Assembly (NCBI RefSeq): GCF_020283565.1
Contig: NC_060060.1
Location: 11,780,001-11,844,000 of the forward strand
Length of the DNA stretch: 64,000 bases
DNA from: Trifolium pratense
Taxonomy: Eukaryota; Streptophyta; Magnoliopsida; Fabales; Fabaceae
Reading direction: 5' to 3'
Numbering within the stretch: position 1 is the first letter of the stretch; the number at the start of each line of letters is the position of its first letter. Positions 48,524 to 59,055 of this stretch are shown in pieces. A program made the translations under genes and the position numbers. A model generated the notes under the pieces. That model was not told the origin of the DNA and ran no database searches. It worked only from the letters and a program-made list of their open reading frames with translations.

Positions 48524-49024
48524 AAAAGAAGGTTGTAATAGTAGACTTAGTGACTTATCTCTTTCTCCTTCATTCTTTCTTGTCCACCGCCGCTGGCCCT
48601 TCTCTCACCACCCAAAATCAGATAAACTCAAGTCTCCTCCATCTTCTTCTTCTTCTTCTTCTTCTTCTTCTTCTTCTTCTTCTTCTTCTTCTTTAACCTT
48701 AGATTTTTACTTATTTTTGTTATGAATCAATGTTTTCTCATTTTGTATTATGAATCTAAGTTTTCTCATTTTGTATTATGAATCTAAGGCTTTTATTTTC
48801 TGGTTTTGATCTGTGTAAGACTTTTGTTTGTAAAAAAATAAAATTTTGGTTGAGAGATGTTACCCATGGGTACCCATCCGTGAACCCGTAAACCGAAAGA
48901 CCCGAAACCCGCTCAATCCGAATGAAAAAAAGGGTCGAATTGGGTCAGCATCTTCCACCCGTGGGCTGGGTCGGATCAGGGTTTTGGCCCCGAACCCGTC
49001 CGACCCGAACCGTTGTCCACCCCT
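48105..49024. mobile_element. TIR element of 920 bp, 10-bp TSD, 15 bp after hydrolase copy 3
   Basis: Ends AGGGGTGGACAAGACC and reversed AGGGGTGGACAACGG; ATTCACATCT at 48095-48104 and 49025-49034. The interior has (ATT)n at about 48487-48521 and (CTT)n at about 48642-48693, and CCGAACC/GGTTCGG-rich arms. No coding capacity; a 66-codon frame near 48846 lies in the arm. Confidence 0.85.
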
Positions 49025-49247
49025 ATTCACATCTATGAATATGTAAATGGTGTGTTTGGTAAGTAATTATTTAATAAGTGAGAAGATCTTAGATAGGTAC
49101 AATGTTGAGGTACTCACACATAAAAAGAAAAAAAAATATAATTTTATGTGTGCGCGTCAAAATAATTTATATTTAAAGTTATGCACCACCAAGTATTTCT
49201 CTAAATAAATTTTAGGGAGTTCAAATTAAGCTCTAAATTATTAGTAG

Positions 49248-49441
49248 TGTTATGAACTATTTCTAGAGAATAACTAGAATAGAGAAGAATGAGAGAAATG
49301 GAGAAGAGAAAGGAATAGACTATTGTATTGTTCTATTCAAGGTGTATGACACATTGTATCATATGCTCTATTTATAGGATAATATATGGGCCAATGAGTA
49401 TGGGCCAAGACTAATGGACATCTACTAATATATTCATAACA
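49248..49441 (-). repeat. 3' LTR of the Copia-type element
   Basis: 194 bp, TGTTATGAAC...TTCATAACA. The ends are inverted repeats of each other. Confidence 0.92.
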
Positions 49442-49455
49442 CTCCCCCTTAGATG
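49442..49455 (-). other. Polypurine tract
   Basis: Minus strand CATCTAAGGGGGAG immediately before the 3' LTR; the usual plus-strand priming site of an LTR element. Confidence 0.7.
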
Positions 49456-49920
49456 TCCATTGAGGATATGCCTCATTAAAACCTTACTAGAGAAAAACCT
49501 ATTGGGAAAAAATCCTAGTGAAGGAAAAAGAGTACATAGTCTTTTGTGTGTGAACTGCCTCATTAAAAACCTTACCAGGAAAACCCAGTGGGATAAAACC
49601 ATGGTGAAGGGAAAAAGAGTGCAGAACATATTTATATCTCCCCCTGATAAATACAAATATATCTAAGAAGAAAAATGTCAAATAATCTTCAATATTAGTT
49701 GCTCCAAAGCTTTGACAATTGGTGATGACATGTTGACAATCTTATATCTTCGTTATTATATTCTTCAAATTAGCAGTGTTTGTAATATGATCTTCATGTT
49801 GAATTGTAGCAAAAACCCTTTATAAGAAAAATCACAACCCCTTGTATCTGTTGAATAGCGTACTTCAAACAAATCACATTCTTGATCTATTTCATATAGT
49901 GTTAAACTTTCCGCATTATT

Positions 49921-50290
49921 TTATTTCATGAGATTGTTATTATAGTTTGGTTCACATATCTCCATGGGTGATTGTACTTCCTCATGTAATGACCAAACAA
50001 CTTGTTTGTGATCGGTACCCTTATAAGGATTAGACAAATAACCTGCATATCTAAACCAAAAATATATACTTGATGATATATTGACAACAAATAATAGGTT
50101 AGCAATGTATTTGTCCCCATTAGAACCAAAATGCAACAAGAATATTATACAACATGCATATAGATGTTGCTCGAGTATATAAGGAGACTTATTCATGTTT
50201 ATTAAGTCACCTCTCCAATATATATATGTGTCTTACGAAAATTAAATCCTTCTGGGATTTTCATATAATCATCATTATCCAGTGAGCCAG
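49921..50290 (-). pseudogene. Copia reverse transcriptase / RNase H remnant
   Basis: On the minus strand about 50260-50240 reads KIPEGFN, similar to the KIPEGF motif of Copia reverse transcriptase, and 50196-49921 contains YAGYLSNPYKG, similar to DAGYLSDPHK of Copia RNase H. The two motifs are only about 200 bp apart, far closer than in a complete polyprotein, so there is an internal deletion. Confidence 0.6.
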
Positions 50291-53200
50291 TCAAATACGT
50301 TAAAACACATATTTCACATAAATTGAGTATTTCATATGCTACTCAACTTAATTAATTACAAAGAAGTTTTGGAATTCACTTTAGGTGAATATGCTTATTG
50401 AAAATCAATGATAGACATTTATCAATATACTTGAATAACAATTCAAACTCTAAATATTTTATTTTCATTATTTTTCTCTTGAAAATTTATTCATATCGAA
50501 TTATTTCCATCTGCAGATGGAATGGACTATTGGTCCAAAAACGTTCTGCTTTGCAAAGCTAGTTTAATTTTGTATCAATTACGTCTATCTATTTAGTCAA
50601 TCATTTCATTGTCTATAATCCTTAATAGACTTTGATTTATGATCCTCGTTATTTCTTATCATATATAGCGCTATATTATATAAATAAACACCGTCAACGT
50701 TGATTTTCTTTCGGTTTCATCGGATTCCATTCATGACATAATTTGTCGAGATCTCTTTATTTTCATAAATTTCAGGTACCTGATAAGTTCTTCTGGAACT
50801 AGAAAATTAATTATGTCAAATAATCTTTTCATATCCTCACTTGGGTCATCTTTCTTTTTAGCTCCTTTTCTTATTTGAGGATTTTAATCTTTGGAACCGA
50901 CTGACTTACCACGCTACAGGGTGGTTAAAATTCATTTGCAATATAAGATTGTCCAACAGGGACATCCATTTTGATTGGAGCATTAGCAGCTTATAGTTGA
51001 TTTCATAAACTTTGCAAATGATACATCTTTTGAACATCTGGTTCAATCTATTTTATATGAGGATCAAGATGAGATAATAATAACTATTTATTTCAAGTGA
51101 TTCATTTGAACTTCAGGTTCATATTTTTCAGCTGCTTATTCCCTCCCCCTAATATTGGGAAAACTAATTCATCATCACTTGAAAATTATCCTTCTGGGCT
51201 ATAAACAAGTCCCTATTGGCTCAATATAATTTATAAGGGATGAAAAGTTGTATCAAATATATTTTCCCAATATTCTTTAATAATTCATCGTATTGCATTA
51301 TATTGGAGCAATTGGAACATACCAACACATCCAAAAATGCTTATATGAAAAATATTAGAGTATAAAACTAAACTTAATTGCAAGTTAGGGGGAAGACTTT
51401 CGTATAATAACTTATTGGCTTGAGCGAATCAATATCTCAACATATATATTTAAATGTTCCCAAAATATAAACTAGAACATAGAAGTATTGATCTCATAAG
51501 TATCGATCATGTAATTAACTTTAGACGTCTAAAGAATGGATCTTCAAGTCCATTATTATTTTTGTTTGTATGAACATATTCTACAAGATGTTCGGTATAA
51601 ATTTCAATTAACATATGATACTTATCAAATACTTTCTAGAATAATATATACATAATGAGCTCTCAAAAATAATCTCACAAACTTTTGGTTGTGAGTTGAT
51701 AACTAACATACATGTGACCATTTAGTTGATGCATCAATTAAATTATAGAAATTTAATTGGTCCACATGATCGGTGTATTGATTTATAAATATCACCTTAT
51801 ATATAAAATAAGAGACGCTCGTTTACTAAATTTATCAATTTTCTTCGGGAACTAGTAATACACAAAAAGTGTTAGATTGAATGAACTTCTGGCCATTCAA
51901 TACATATTCATAGAAATTTTTCGCTTCATAATAGACCAGAAATGACCCAATTGATCTTGCCAATGATAAAATTAATATGATTTATTTGTAAACTTCTGGT
52001 TTACTTGAACATGTGCTTAAATTGCACTAATATCATAAGTACACCACAAACTAGAGACAAAAGTTGATAATATGTCTCGTAATATAGAGATAAAATATTT
52101 CCGTCGTTTCTTGTTTCAATATGATATTCATTTATGTGAATATCTTTTGGTAACAAATTTCTTTAAGACTTAAAATATAAAATATATTAGCAAAGTGCAA
52201 CTTTGCTTCTCGATATAATAATGCATTGTCTCTTCTGGAGCCTTCAATAATTTTCGTACTACCAAATATAAAATTTAATTTTTCATGAATAGTAGTATCG
52301 ATGAATATTTTCAAGCTAAACAAATATGTTTCTACAAAAAAAATCTTTTCGGTGGAACACAATAAAAAAATAGTAATAATTTATTTGTATGAGAATTAAA
52401 AGAGTAAAAATAAAGTATAACAAAATAATGTTTATGTGGATTTCAGTAGAATTAGAAATTAAAATATAGTAACAATTAAAAGATTTTAAAATTAAAATCA
52501 ATCAATTGATTTAAATATGTAACCGAATAATTAAAATCAATTTATGTTTGCAAGGAATAATTTTTTTTTTTTTTAAAAGGAATAATTTTATTTTTTTTAA
52601 GAGCAAAGAATAATCATTATTATGAGAGGAAGAAAAAAAACGTTTGAACCATGCATTCAATCACGAGTTTAATATATCAATAATATCCATCCAATATATG
52701 TACAACAATGGATATACAAAATATTCTTGAACTTTGTTTTTTTCAAAGTTGCTACTTCAAGAGCATATTCAAGAGACATAAATAATTCTTCTATTGATTT
52801 CCTTTTAATTTTGGTTCACCTTATACCAAGATCAAATATATCATATAGATTGTAATCATGTTGTAAAATTTTGTAAGTTCTTCATGAACTTAACAATATA
52901 TCTCTATCAACAATGGCTATGGAAAATTACAATTTTCCAATCCTTCTGGAATACTTGATATTAAACTTTTGCTTATTCAAGAACTATAGCTTTAGGGAAA
53001 TTAAAATATTAGTTCTTCAAGAATTATACCACCAATATTTATAAACATTGATTATGAAAAATTGTTCTTGAGCGATACTACAAGAAATGCTTTAATATTG
53101 AATTTTAAGTTCTTCAAGAACTATACAAATAATTTTTCATTAACAATGGTTCGGGAAATTCATATTCTTTGAGTAATCCATCGGAGATCATTATTATTAA

Positions 53201-53873
53201 AGTATTAGTTCTTCAAGAACTATATCACAAGTGATCTTCATAATGATTAAGAATAATTTATTCCTTGTGCATTCAATTGGATTTTCCCTTTTTCTTCTTT
53301 AGTTCTTCAGGAACTAATTTGCCCACTTTTTACTCTTTTTTTTCATTATTTTTTTTCACTTCTAGTGAGAAGCCGAAATTTTAAAATTAACACAGTCATG
53401 ACTATTACCACGACCATGACCACAAATTTTTTTTTCATGGTAATCGTGTGTTACTACATTCACTTCTGGGAATGGAGTAACATCAGTGGGTTAGATTTCA
53501 TTCACTTCTGGGAATGATTTTTCATTTATTTATCATTGATATATACTATCATCAAATAATAAAATTAAGCAAATAATTAGATAAACATACTAAACACAGT
53601 CTAATAAAAGATAATTCCAATTATTTTTATTAATATTAATATAATGTAACGTACTAAAATTTTATAATGCAAATTAAATAGTAACATAATGAAATTAATA
53701 ATAATTATAATGTAACATATGCTATGAATGAGATTAATTAGTAACTTATTGAAAATAAATTGGAATATTTTTATGCTTTAGCTTACAATATGATGATACA
53801 TATTAAATTATTATTATTATTATTATTATTATTTATTTATTTTTAATCAGCATGATATGCATAGATTATACAC

Positions 53874-53907
<34 letters not shown>

Positions 53908-54514
53908 ACAATAAATAAAACAAATTCAATAAAAATTATAAATAGCCAAAACTCTAAAACAAATTGATAAAGCTATCCTTCAGGGATGCATGTATATGTA
54001 TTTTGAATTCTTCTGGAATTCATAAGAAATAATTTATAAGAAGTTCTTCAAGAACTATATAACATCATTATAATGTAAAATTAATCATTTATGCAATTCT
54101 TCAGGAATGCATACAACATCGAGTTCTTCAGGAACTGTATAACATATATTATAATGTAATTGGAATACATATATTGGTGCAATCCTTCAGGGATGCATAA
54201 ATATATTGAATTATTCATGAGTTCTTCAAAAACTCTATAAATATAATAGATCTTATCAATTATTTTGTACATCCTTCAGGGATGTGTCCCAATTGAATTC
54301 ATCAAGATTTCATGAATAACAAAATTTGGATATTTAAGTTCTTTAAGAACTATATAATAGATCAAATCAGTTATTCTTTTCAATCCTTCAGGGATTGATA
54401 TTTTAGAAGCGTAGGTTTATGAATCTTTAGGATTCATATTTTAAAATTTCATCATACTATGAATCTTCAGGATTCATATTTTAAAAATTTCACTACGATA
54501 CTTCTGGATCGTAG
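50244..54514 (-). repeat. Array of short quasi-palindromes with variable arms and a near-constant core
   Basis: At least 26 sites of the form arm-TTC(A/T)(G/A)-reverse-complement arm (plus strand), arms 4-7 nt, densest at 52870-54514. Examples with perfect arms: 50244 AAATCC TTCTG GGATTT; 51988 GTAAAC TTCTG GTTTAC; 52874 TAAGTTC TTCAT GAACTTA; 54004 TGAATTC TTCTG GAATTCA; 54269 ACATCC TTCAG GGATGT; 54381 CAATCC TTCAG GGATTG; 54459 ATGAATC TTCAG GATTCAT; 54493 CTACGAT ACTTCTGG ATCGTAG. AGTTC-core-GAACT recurs at 50786, 53108, 53207, 53301, 54042, 54122 and 54338. In element sense the loops read CTGAA, CAGAA or TTGAA. Many can also be read x-P-E-x on the minus strand. Function unknown. Confidence 0.8.
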
Positions 54515-54599
54515 GCTGTGAATCAATATGAAAAAAAACGAAAAAAATAGAATAAAAAATACAAGAAATAAAATTATCACCTCTCATGGTTGCTATACC

Positions 54600-54637
54600 T
54601 TTCTAGAGAGGGGAGAGAGACTATCGTGCTGATAACG
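54600..54637 (-). other. Primer-binding region of the Copia-type element
   Basis: Directly inside the 5' LTR the minus strand reads CGTTATCAGCACGATAG. It does not begin with TGG, so it is not the common tRNA 3'-end primer site. GTGCTGATAACG looks like a tRNA-Ile anticodon arm, suggesting a half-tRNA primer; this is tentative. Confidence 0.4.
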
Positions 54638-54831
54638 TGTTATGAACTATTTCTAGAGAATAACTAGAATAGAGAAGAATGAGAGAAATGGAGAAGAGAA
54701 AGGAATAGACTATTGTATTGTTCTATTCAAGGTGTATGACACATTGTATCATATGCTTTATTTATAGGATAATATATGGGCCAATGAGTATGGGCCAAGA
54801 CTAATGAACATCTACTAATATATTCATAACA
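54638..54831 (-). repeat. 5' LTR of the Copia-type element
   Basis: 194 bp; two substitutions relative to 49248-49441. Confidence 0.92.
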
Positions 54832-55381
54832 AGTAGGTTATTATTATGCAAGTGTATCCAAACACTAATATAAATGTTGTATTAAGTATCTTATAAAAAA
54901 TAATGTTTTATTAAGTAAATTTAATAAACGAATCCAAACACTTCTTACATATATAGATTGTGGATTTAATCCGAGATAGAGGTAATTATGTTTAATATCC
55001 TATTAGACTTAAGAAATTCAATTGCTAGTGATAATACATTTTTGTCCTTCTATATTGCCTATTAATTAGTACTGTGTGATATTTTTTGTTTTGGGGCTTA
55101 CATAAATACATATAATTTGTAACCAAAAAAAAATAAAAAAAATAAATACATATAATTTTCCTTTTTCCAGATAAGTGGGGTATGTATGGTCAAATTCTAA
55201 TTTTTATATATTTAAGATAAATAATAGTTAGGAAAATTATCTATCTATATCTATCTCTTATTTTCTTTTTTTAAAAAACTCTTATACCTATTTTTATTAA
55301 TTCATTTAAAAAGGTTAGTGACACAGCTTGTTGTCCGTTTGTCTTTCATTCATATGTAATTACACTATATATTTATCAATA
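54832..55381. other. Continuation of the hydrolase 3' flank, then AT-rich spacer
   Basis: 54837-54990 (GCAAGTGTATCCAAACACTA, ATAGATTGTGGATTTAATCC) continues the flank interrupted by the Copia-type element. The rest is AT-rich without features. Confidence 0.6.
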
Positions 55382-56045
55382 TCTATAACAATATATAAAG
55401 GGGATAAGGGAGTTTGGGCTGGATTTTTTTGGTCCATTTTGCCCTTAACTTCCTTTATGGTTTTTTAATTATTTCATAATTGCCCTTAACTTCCTCTCTT
55501 TTTTTTAATGGTTTTTTCATCTATATCTATTCTATACTATAATCTATAACAATATATAAAGGGGATAAGAGAGTTTGTGCTGAATTTTTTTGGTCCATTT
55601 TGCTCTTAACTTCCATTATGGTTTTTTAATTATTCCATAATTGCCCTTAACTTCCTCTCTTTTTTTTATGGTTTTTTCATCTATATCTATTCTATACTAT
55701 ATCTATAACAATATATAAAGGGGATAAGGGAGTTTGGGCTGGATTTTTTTTGGTCAATTTTGCCCTTAACATCCTTTATGGTTTTTTAATTATTCCATAA
55801 TTGCCCTTAACTTCCTCTCTTTTTTTTTATGGTTTTTTCATCTATATCTATTCTATACTATAATATATAAAAAGAATACATAAGTTTTGGGGTAGAATTT
55901 TCATAATACCAACATTACCCTTGCTTTTTTTTAGTAGCAACAAAAATCTTTTATTAACAAACTCACCATAACATAAGACGTATTTTTTTTGGGGTACATA
56001 AGTTAGACACAGGCAGGCGCGGAACGCGCCTGCCTGGCCCGCTAG
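55382..56045 (+). mobile_element. Non-autonomous Helitron, 664 bp
   Basis: 5' end TCTATAACAATATATAAAGG preceded by A; 3' hairpin GGCAGGCGCG GAA CGCGCCTGCC (56012-56034), then TGGCCCG and CTAG, followed by T. Insertion between A and T with a hairpin before CTAG is the Helitron signature. The 5' portion is repeated nearly three times in tandem (about 55382-55860, period about 160 bp: ATAAAGGGGATAA, TTTTTGGTC, TTGCCCTTAACTTCC). No Rep/helicase frame. Confidence 0.82.
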
Positions 56046-56284
56046 TGATAATAACTTAGAAGTTTATACTCCCTCCGGTCACATTTATAGGCAAAAGAAA
56101 CTACTTGTGCGGTGTTTAAAAAATTTAGTTAAGTGTATTTAATTTTCTTGATTTAATATAAAATATGAATAAGTTTACTATATTGTCCTTTAGAAATAAG
56201 CTTTTTTTTCCTTGAAAATCACATGCACCTTTTGAAAAGTAAAATTGAATAAATGCTTAAAGAAAAATAATATAATTAATTAAG

Positions 56285-57189
56285 GGGTAAATGCCTATTT
56301 ACCCCCTGCAAAATTAGATATTTTTCGTTTACCCCCCTGCGCGAATATTTTTTTTGTTTACCCCCCTGCAATGTCAAGATTTTTCCATTTTGCCCCCTAG
56401 ATGGACAATTGAGCATCTGACTGTGCATCTTTGCTGACGTGGCATGCACACTTGGAAATACATTAAATTTATATATATTTTTAAAAATTCACGTCAATTA
56501 ATATTATTTTTATAAAAAAAATAAATTTTTTTGAAAAACAAATTCTTAAAACTTTATTATTATTTTTTACTGCCAAAAAAAAATTCAAGAAATAATAATT
56601 TTTTTAAAAAAACTAAATTCTTAAAACTTGATTATTCTTTTTTTAAAAATCTTTAAAAATCGTAAAAAATAAATTTTAAAAATAATAAACTTATTTTTAA
56701 AAATTTATTTTTTATTATTATTACAAATTCATAAAACTTTAGTATTATTTTTTTTACGGTAAAAAAAATTATTAAAGAAAACATAATAATAAAGTTTTAA
56801 GAGTTTTTTTTTTATAATTTTTTTTTTATAGTAAAAAAAAAGTTATTAAGAAAAGCATAATAATAAAGTTTTAAGAGTTTTTTTTATAAAAAAATTATTA
56901 CTCTTTTTGACAGTAAAAAAAATTATTAAAAAAATAATAATAAACTTTTAAGAATTTTTTTTTTTTAAAAAATATTAATTGACGTAGATTTTTAAAAATA
57001 ATTATTAATTTAATGTATTTCCACGTGTGCATGCCACGTCAGCAAAGATGCACAGTCAGATGCCCACTTGTCCATCTAGGGGGCAAAATGAAAACATCTT
57101 GACATTGCGGGGGGTAAACAGAAAAAAAATTCATGTAGGGGGGTAAATGAAAAATCCATAATTTTGCAGGGGGTAAATAGCATTTACCC
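56285..57189. mobile_element. MULE-type MITE of 905 bp, family A, perfect 9-bp TSD
   Basis: GGGTAAATGCCTATTTACCCCCTGC at the left and its inverse at the right, with the same CCCCCCTGCAATGTCAAGA words as 38288-39429. TTAATTAAG at 56276-56284 and 57190-57198. The interior is poly-A/T with repeated ATAATAA(T/A)AA units. Confidence 0.92.
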
Positions 57190-57220
57190 TTAATTAAGGG
57201 TATATTAGGAATAACAGTAT

Positions 57221-57473
57221 TCGCTCCGTCCCAAAACTTTGGTCTTTTTAGAGTCTTGCACGTGGATTAAGAAATAACAAAGATTGTTATGTTAAGTCAT
57301 TTTTACCCTTACTTTGTTAAGAAAAAGAAAATTCATTTAATGAATGGATTACTTTTTGTAAGGGTATAAATGGTAAAGAATCATTAATTGTGTCTTGATT
57401 TCATAAAAGGATCAAAGTTTTGGGACAAAACTAAAAAGCTAATAAAAGGACCAAAGATTTGGGACGGAGGGAG
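57221..57473. mobile_element. Stowaway-like MITE nested inside another
   Basis: TCGCTCCGTCCCAAAACTTTGG against reversed CTCCCTCCGTCCCAAATCTTTGG. It sits within the right half of the 56069-57563 element. Confidence 0.7.
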
Positions 57474-57869
57474 TACTGCTAATTAGTTAAAAGTAATTAA
57501 CTTTTGCTTATATTAATGACAAAAATTTGAAGTGTTTTTGCTTATAAATGTGACCGGAGGGAGTATAATATGATGTTGAATAGTAGGCAAATTACTTCAT
57601 CTTCTTTTAAGTATGCAACTTAATTCATTGTTTTAATTTTTTTTTATAAATAAAAATTTAGGGCGAGAGGATCGTGTCGTAGTTCAAGGCAGAGAAGACC
57701 TTAGACTCTTAGAGCTAGCACTTAATTAAAAAGTTAATTATATTTAACTTCTTTCAAGAGCACTAGTAGGGTTACAAACCCAAAATTTCCCCAAATTCAA
57801 GACTTATCTTTTTATCACTATATCAAACCTTTGGAGTTCGTAGATTTCATAGTACTTTACTAGCATTTA

Positions 57870-58030
57870 ACATAACAACCAAGTATTTCTCTTAATTTAT
57901 TTTAGGGAGTTCAATTAAGCTCTAAATTATAAGTAAGTTATTATTGTGGAATTATGGAAGTGTATCCAAACACTAATATAAATGCTGTATTAACTAAATT
58001 TTAATAAACTCATCATAGAGGCAATTATGA
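57870..58030. repeat. Relic of a further hydrolase 3' flank
   Basis: CCAAGTATTTCTCTTAATTTA, TTTAGGGAGTTCAATTAAGC and GTGTATCCAAACACTAATAT match 49190-49240 plus 54837-54880 and 25490-25530. No hydrolase exon lies before it. Confidence 0.65.
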
Positions 58031-58537
58031 GAAATACTCATCATAAATGTTTGAATAAATTAAAGATACCTCAGACATGATAAGCCAAGGAATTGGTCCA
58101 ATTGCAAGAGAGTAGGTAATCACCATAGCCTAAAAATAAAATTTGATCAAATTTATAAGTACTTAAATTTCACATGGAAAAAAAAAATTAATGTTAACAA
58201 CTTTAGCCCACATAACATACCAGAAGTCCTACAACAGAAAATATTTCCAAAATGCTGCTTGGAGTAGAATCCTCTTTTTGTGACTCCCTAATATTAATAT
58301 AATGAATCACGCAATAGCTTAATATTTAATCAAGCTTAGTATCGTAAAAGTCTCTACTATTAGGCCACCCAACAGAATTTGGAGGAGGTTCTACTCCAAA
58401 CTAATTTGAGAATCTTGACAAATTCCTTCACGTCTAGTACTAACCTGATAGCGTGTGACCCAACTAATTTTGGAGGAGGCTCCAATACGATCTTAAATTT
58501 TGAATTGGGCTAATTCAACCTTACAGAATCAACTTAT

Positions 58538-58846
58538 GTATCGTTTGACCTAGCTTTTTTTCCTCTTCTTTTTCCTTAGAAGTAAGAAGTTAGGCCAAAC
58601 AACAATTTTTAAGAGCTCTACTAAGAAAAAAAATAGCTTCTATATTTTAAGAAAAATTATAATATATTATCAAACATATCTTTTAACTTTATTATAATAA
58701 AATAAAAAACAACTTTTAACCTTTTTTTTTATAAAAAAAAATTCTTACCAAACAACTTTAATTTTAATTTTAAAGCTATTATTTCTAGCTTTATGAATAA
58801 AAGAGCTTCTACACCTAAACAAAGTTGGGCCAAACGATATATTATA
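58538..58846. mobile_element. MITE inside the TRIM remnant
   Basis: ATCGTTTGACCTAGC at the left and inverted GGGCCAAACGAT at the right, with self-complementary AAGCT/TAAAGCT-rich arms. TSD unclear. Confidence 0.5.
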
Positions 58847-58871
58847 AAGTGAGGATTGCTTCTACTTATAA

Positions 58872-59055
58872 GAGTTTAATTGATATGCACCAACAGTGTA
58901 AAATAGTTTTACACGATTGTCCAATAAACAACCATCATTTTGCCATGTCATATTAAGAAAGTAGGGTGAAGTGAGGTGATGTGGCGGAAAACATAGTTGG
59001 TCTTGTTGGACAGTGTAAAAGTATTTTACACCGTCGGTGCATATCAATTAAATCC
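58872..59055. mobile_element. MITE of 184 bp, 10-bp TSD, inside the TRIM remnant
   Basis: GAGTTTAATTGATATGCACC at the left, inverted GGTGCATATCAATTAAATCC at the right, with GTGTAAAATA arms. CTACTTATAA at 58862-58871 and 59056-59065. Confidence 0.82.

Larger units (their letters stand above)
49248..54831 (-). mobile_element. Copia-type LTR element, minus strand, 5-bp TSD, decayed interior
   Basis: Two 194-bp LTRs (49248-49441, 54638-54831) differ at two positions only. AGTAG flanks the whole at 49243-49247 and 54832-54836. AAGGGGGAG read on the minus strand next to the left LTR is the polypurine tract, and the sequence inside the right LTR, on the minus strand CGTTATCAGCACGATAG, occupies the primer-binding position, so the element runs right to left. 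No long frame survives between the LTRs; only short reverse transcriptase and RNase H remnants near the left end are recognisable. It interrupts the 3' flank shared by the hydrolase copies. Confidence 0.88.
56069..57563. mobile_element. Stowaway-like MITE split by two later insertions
   Basis: Outer ends CTCCCTCCGGTCACATTTATA and TATAAATGTGACCGGAGGGAG pair with each other and are flanked by TA. Between them lie the MULE-type element 56285-57189 and another Stowaway at 57221-57473, so the original element is a few hundred bp. Confidence 0.75.
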
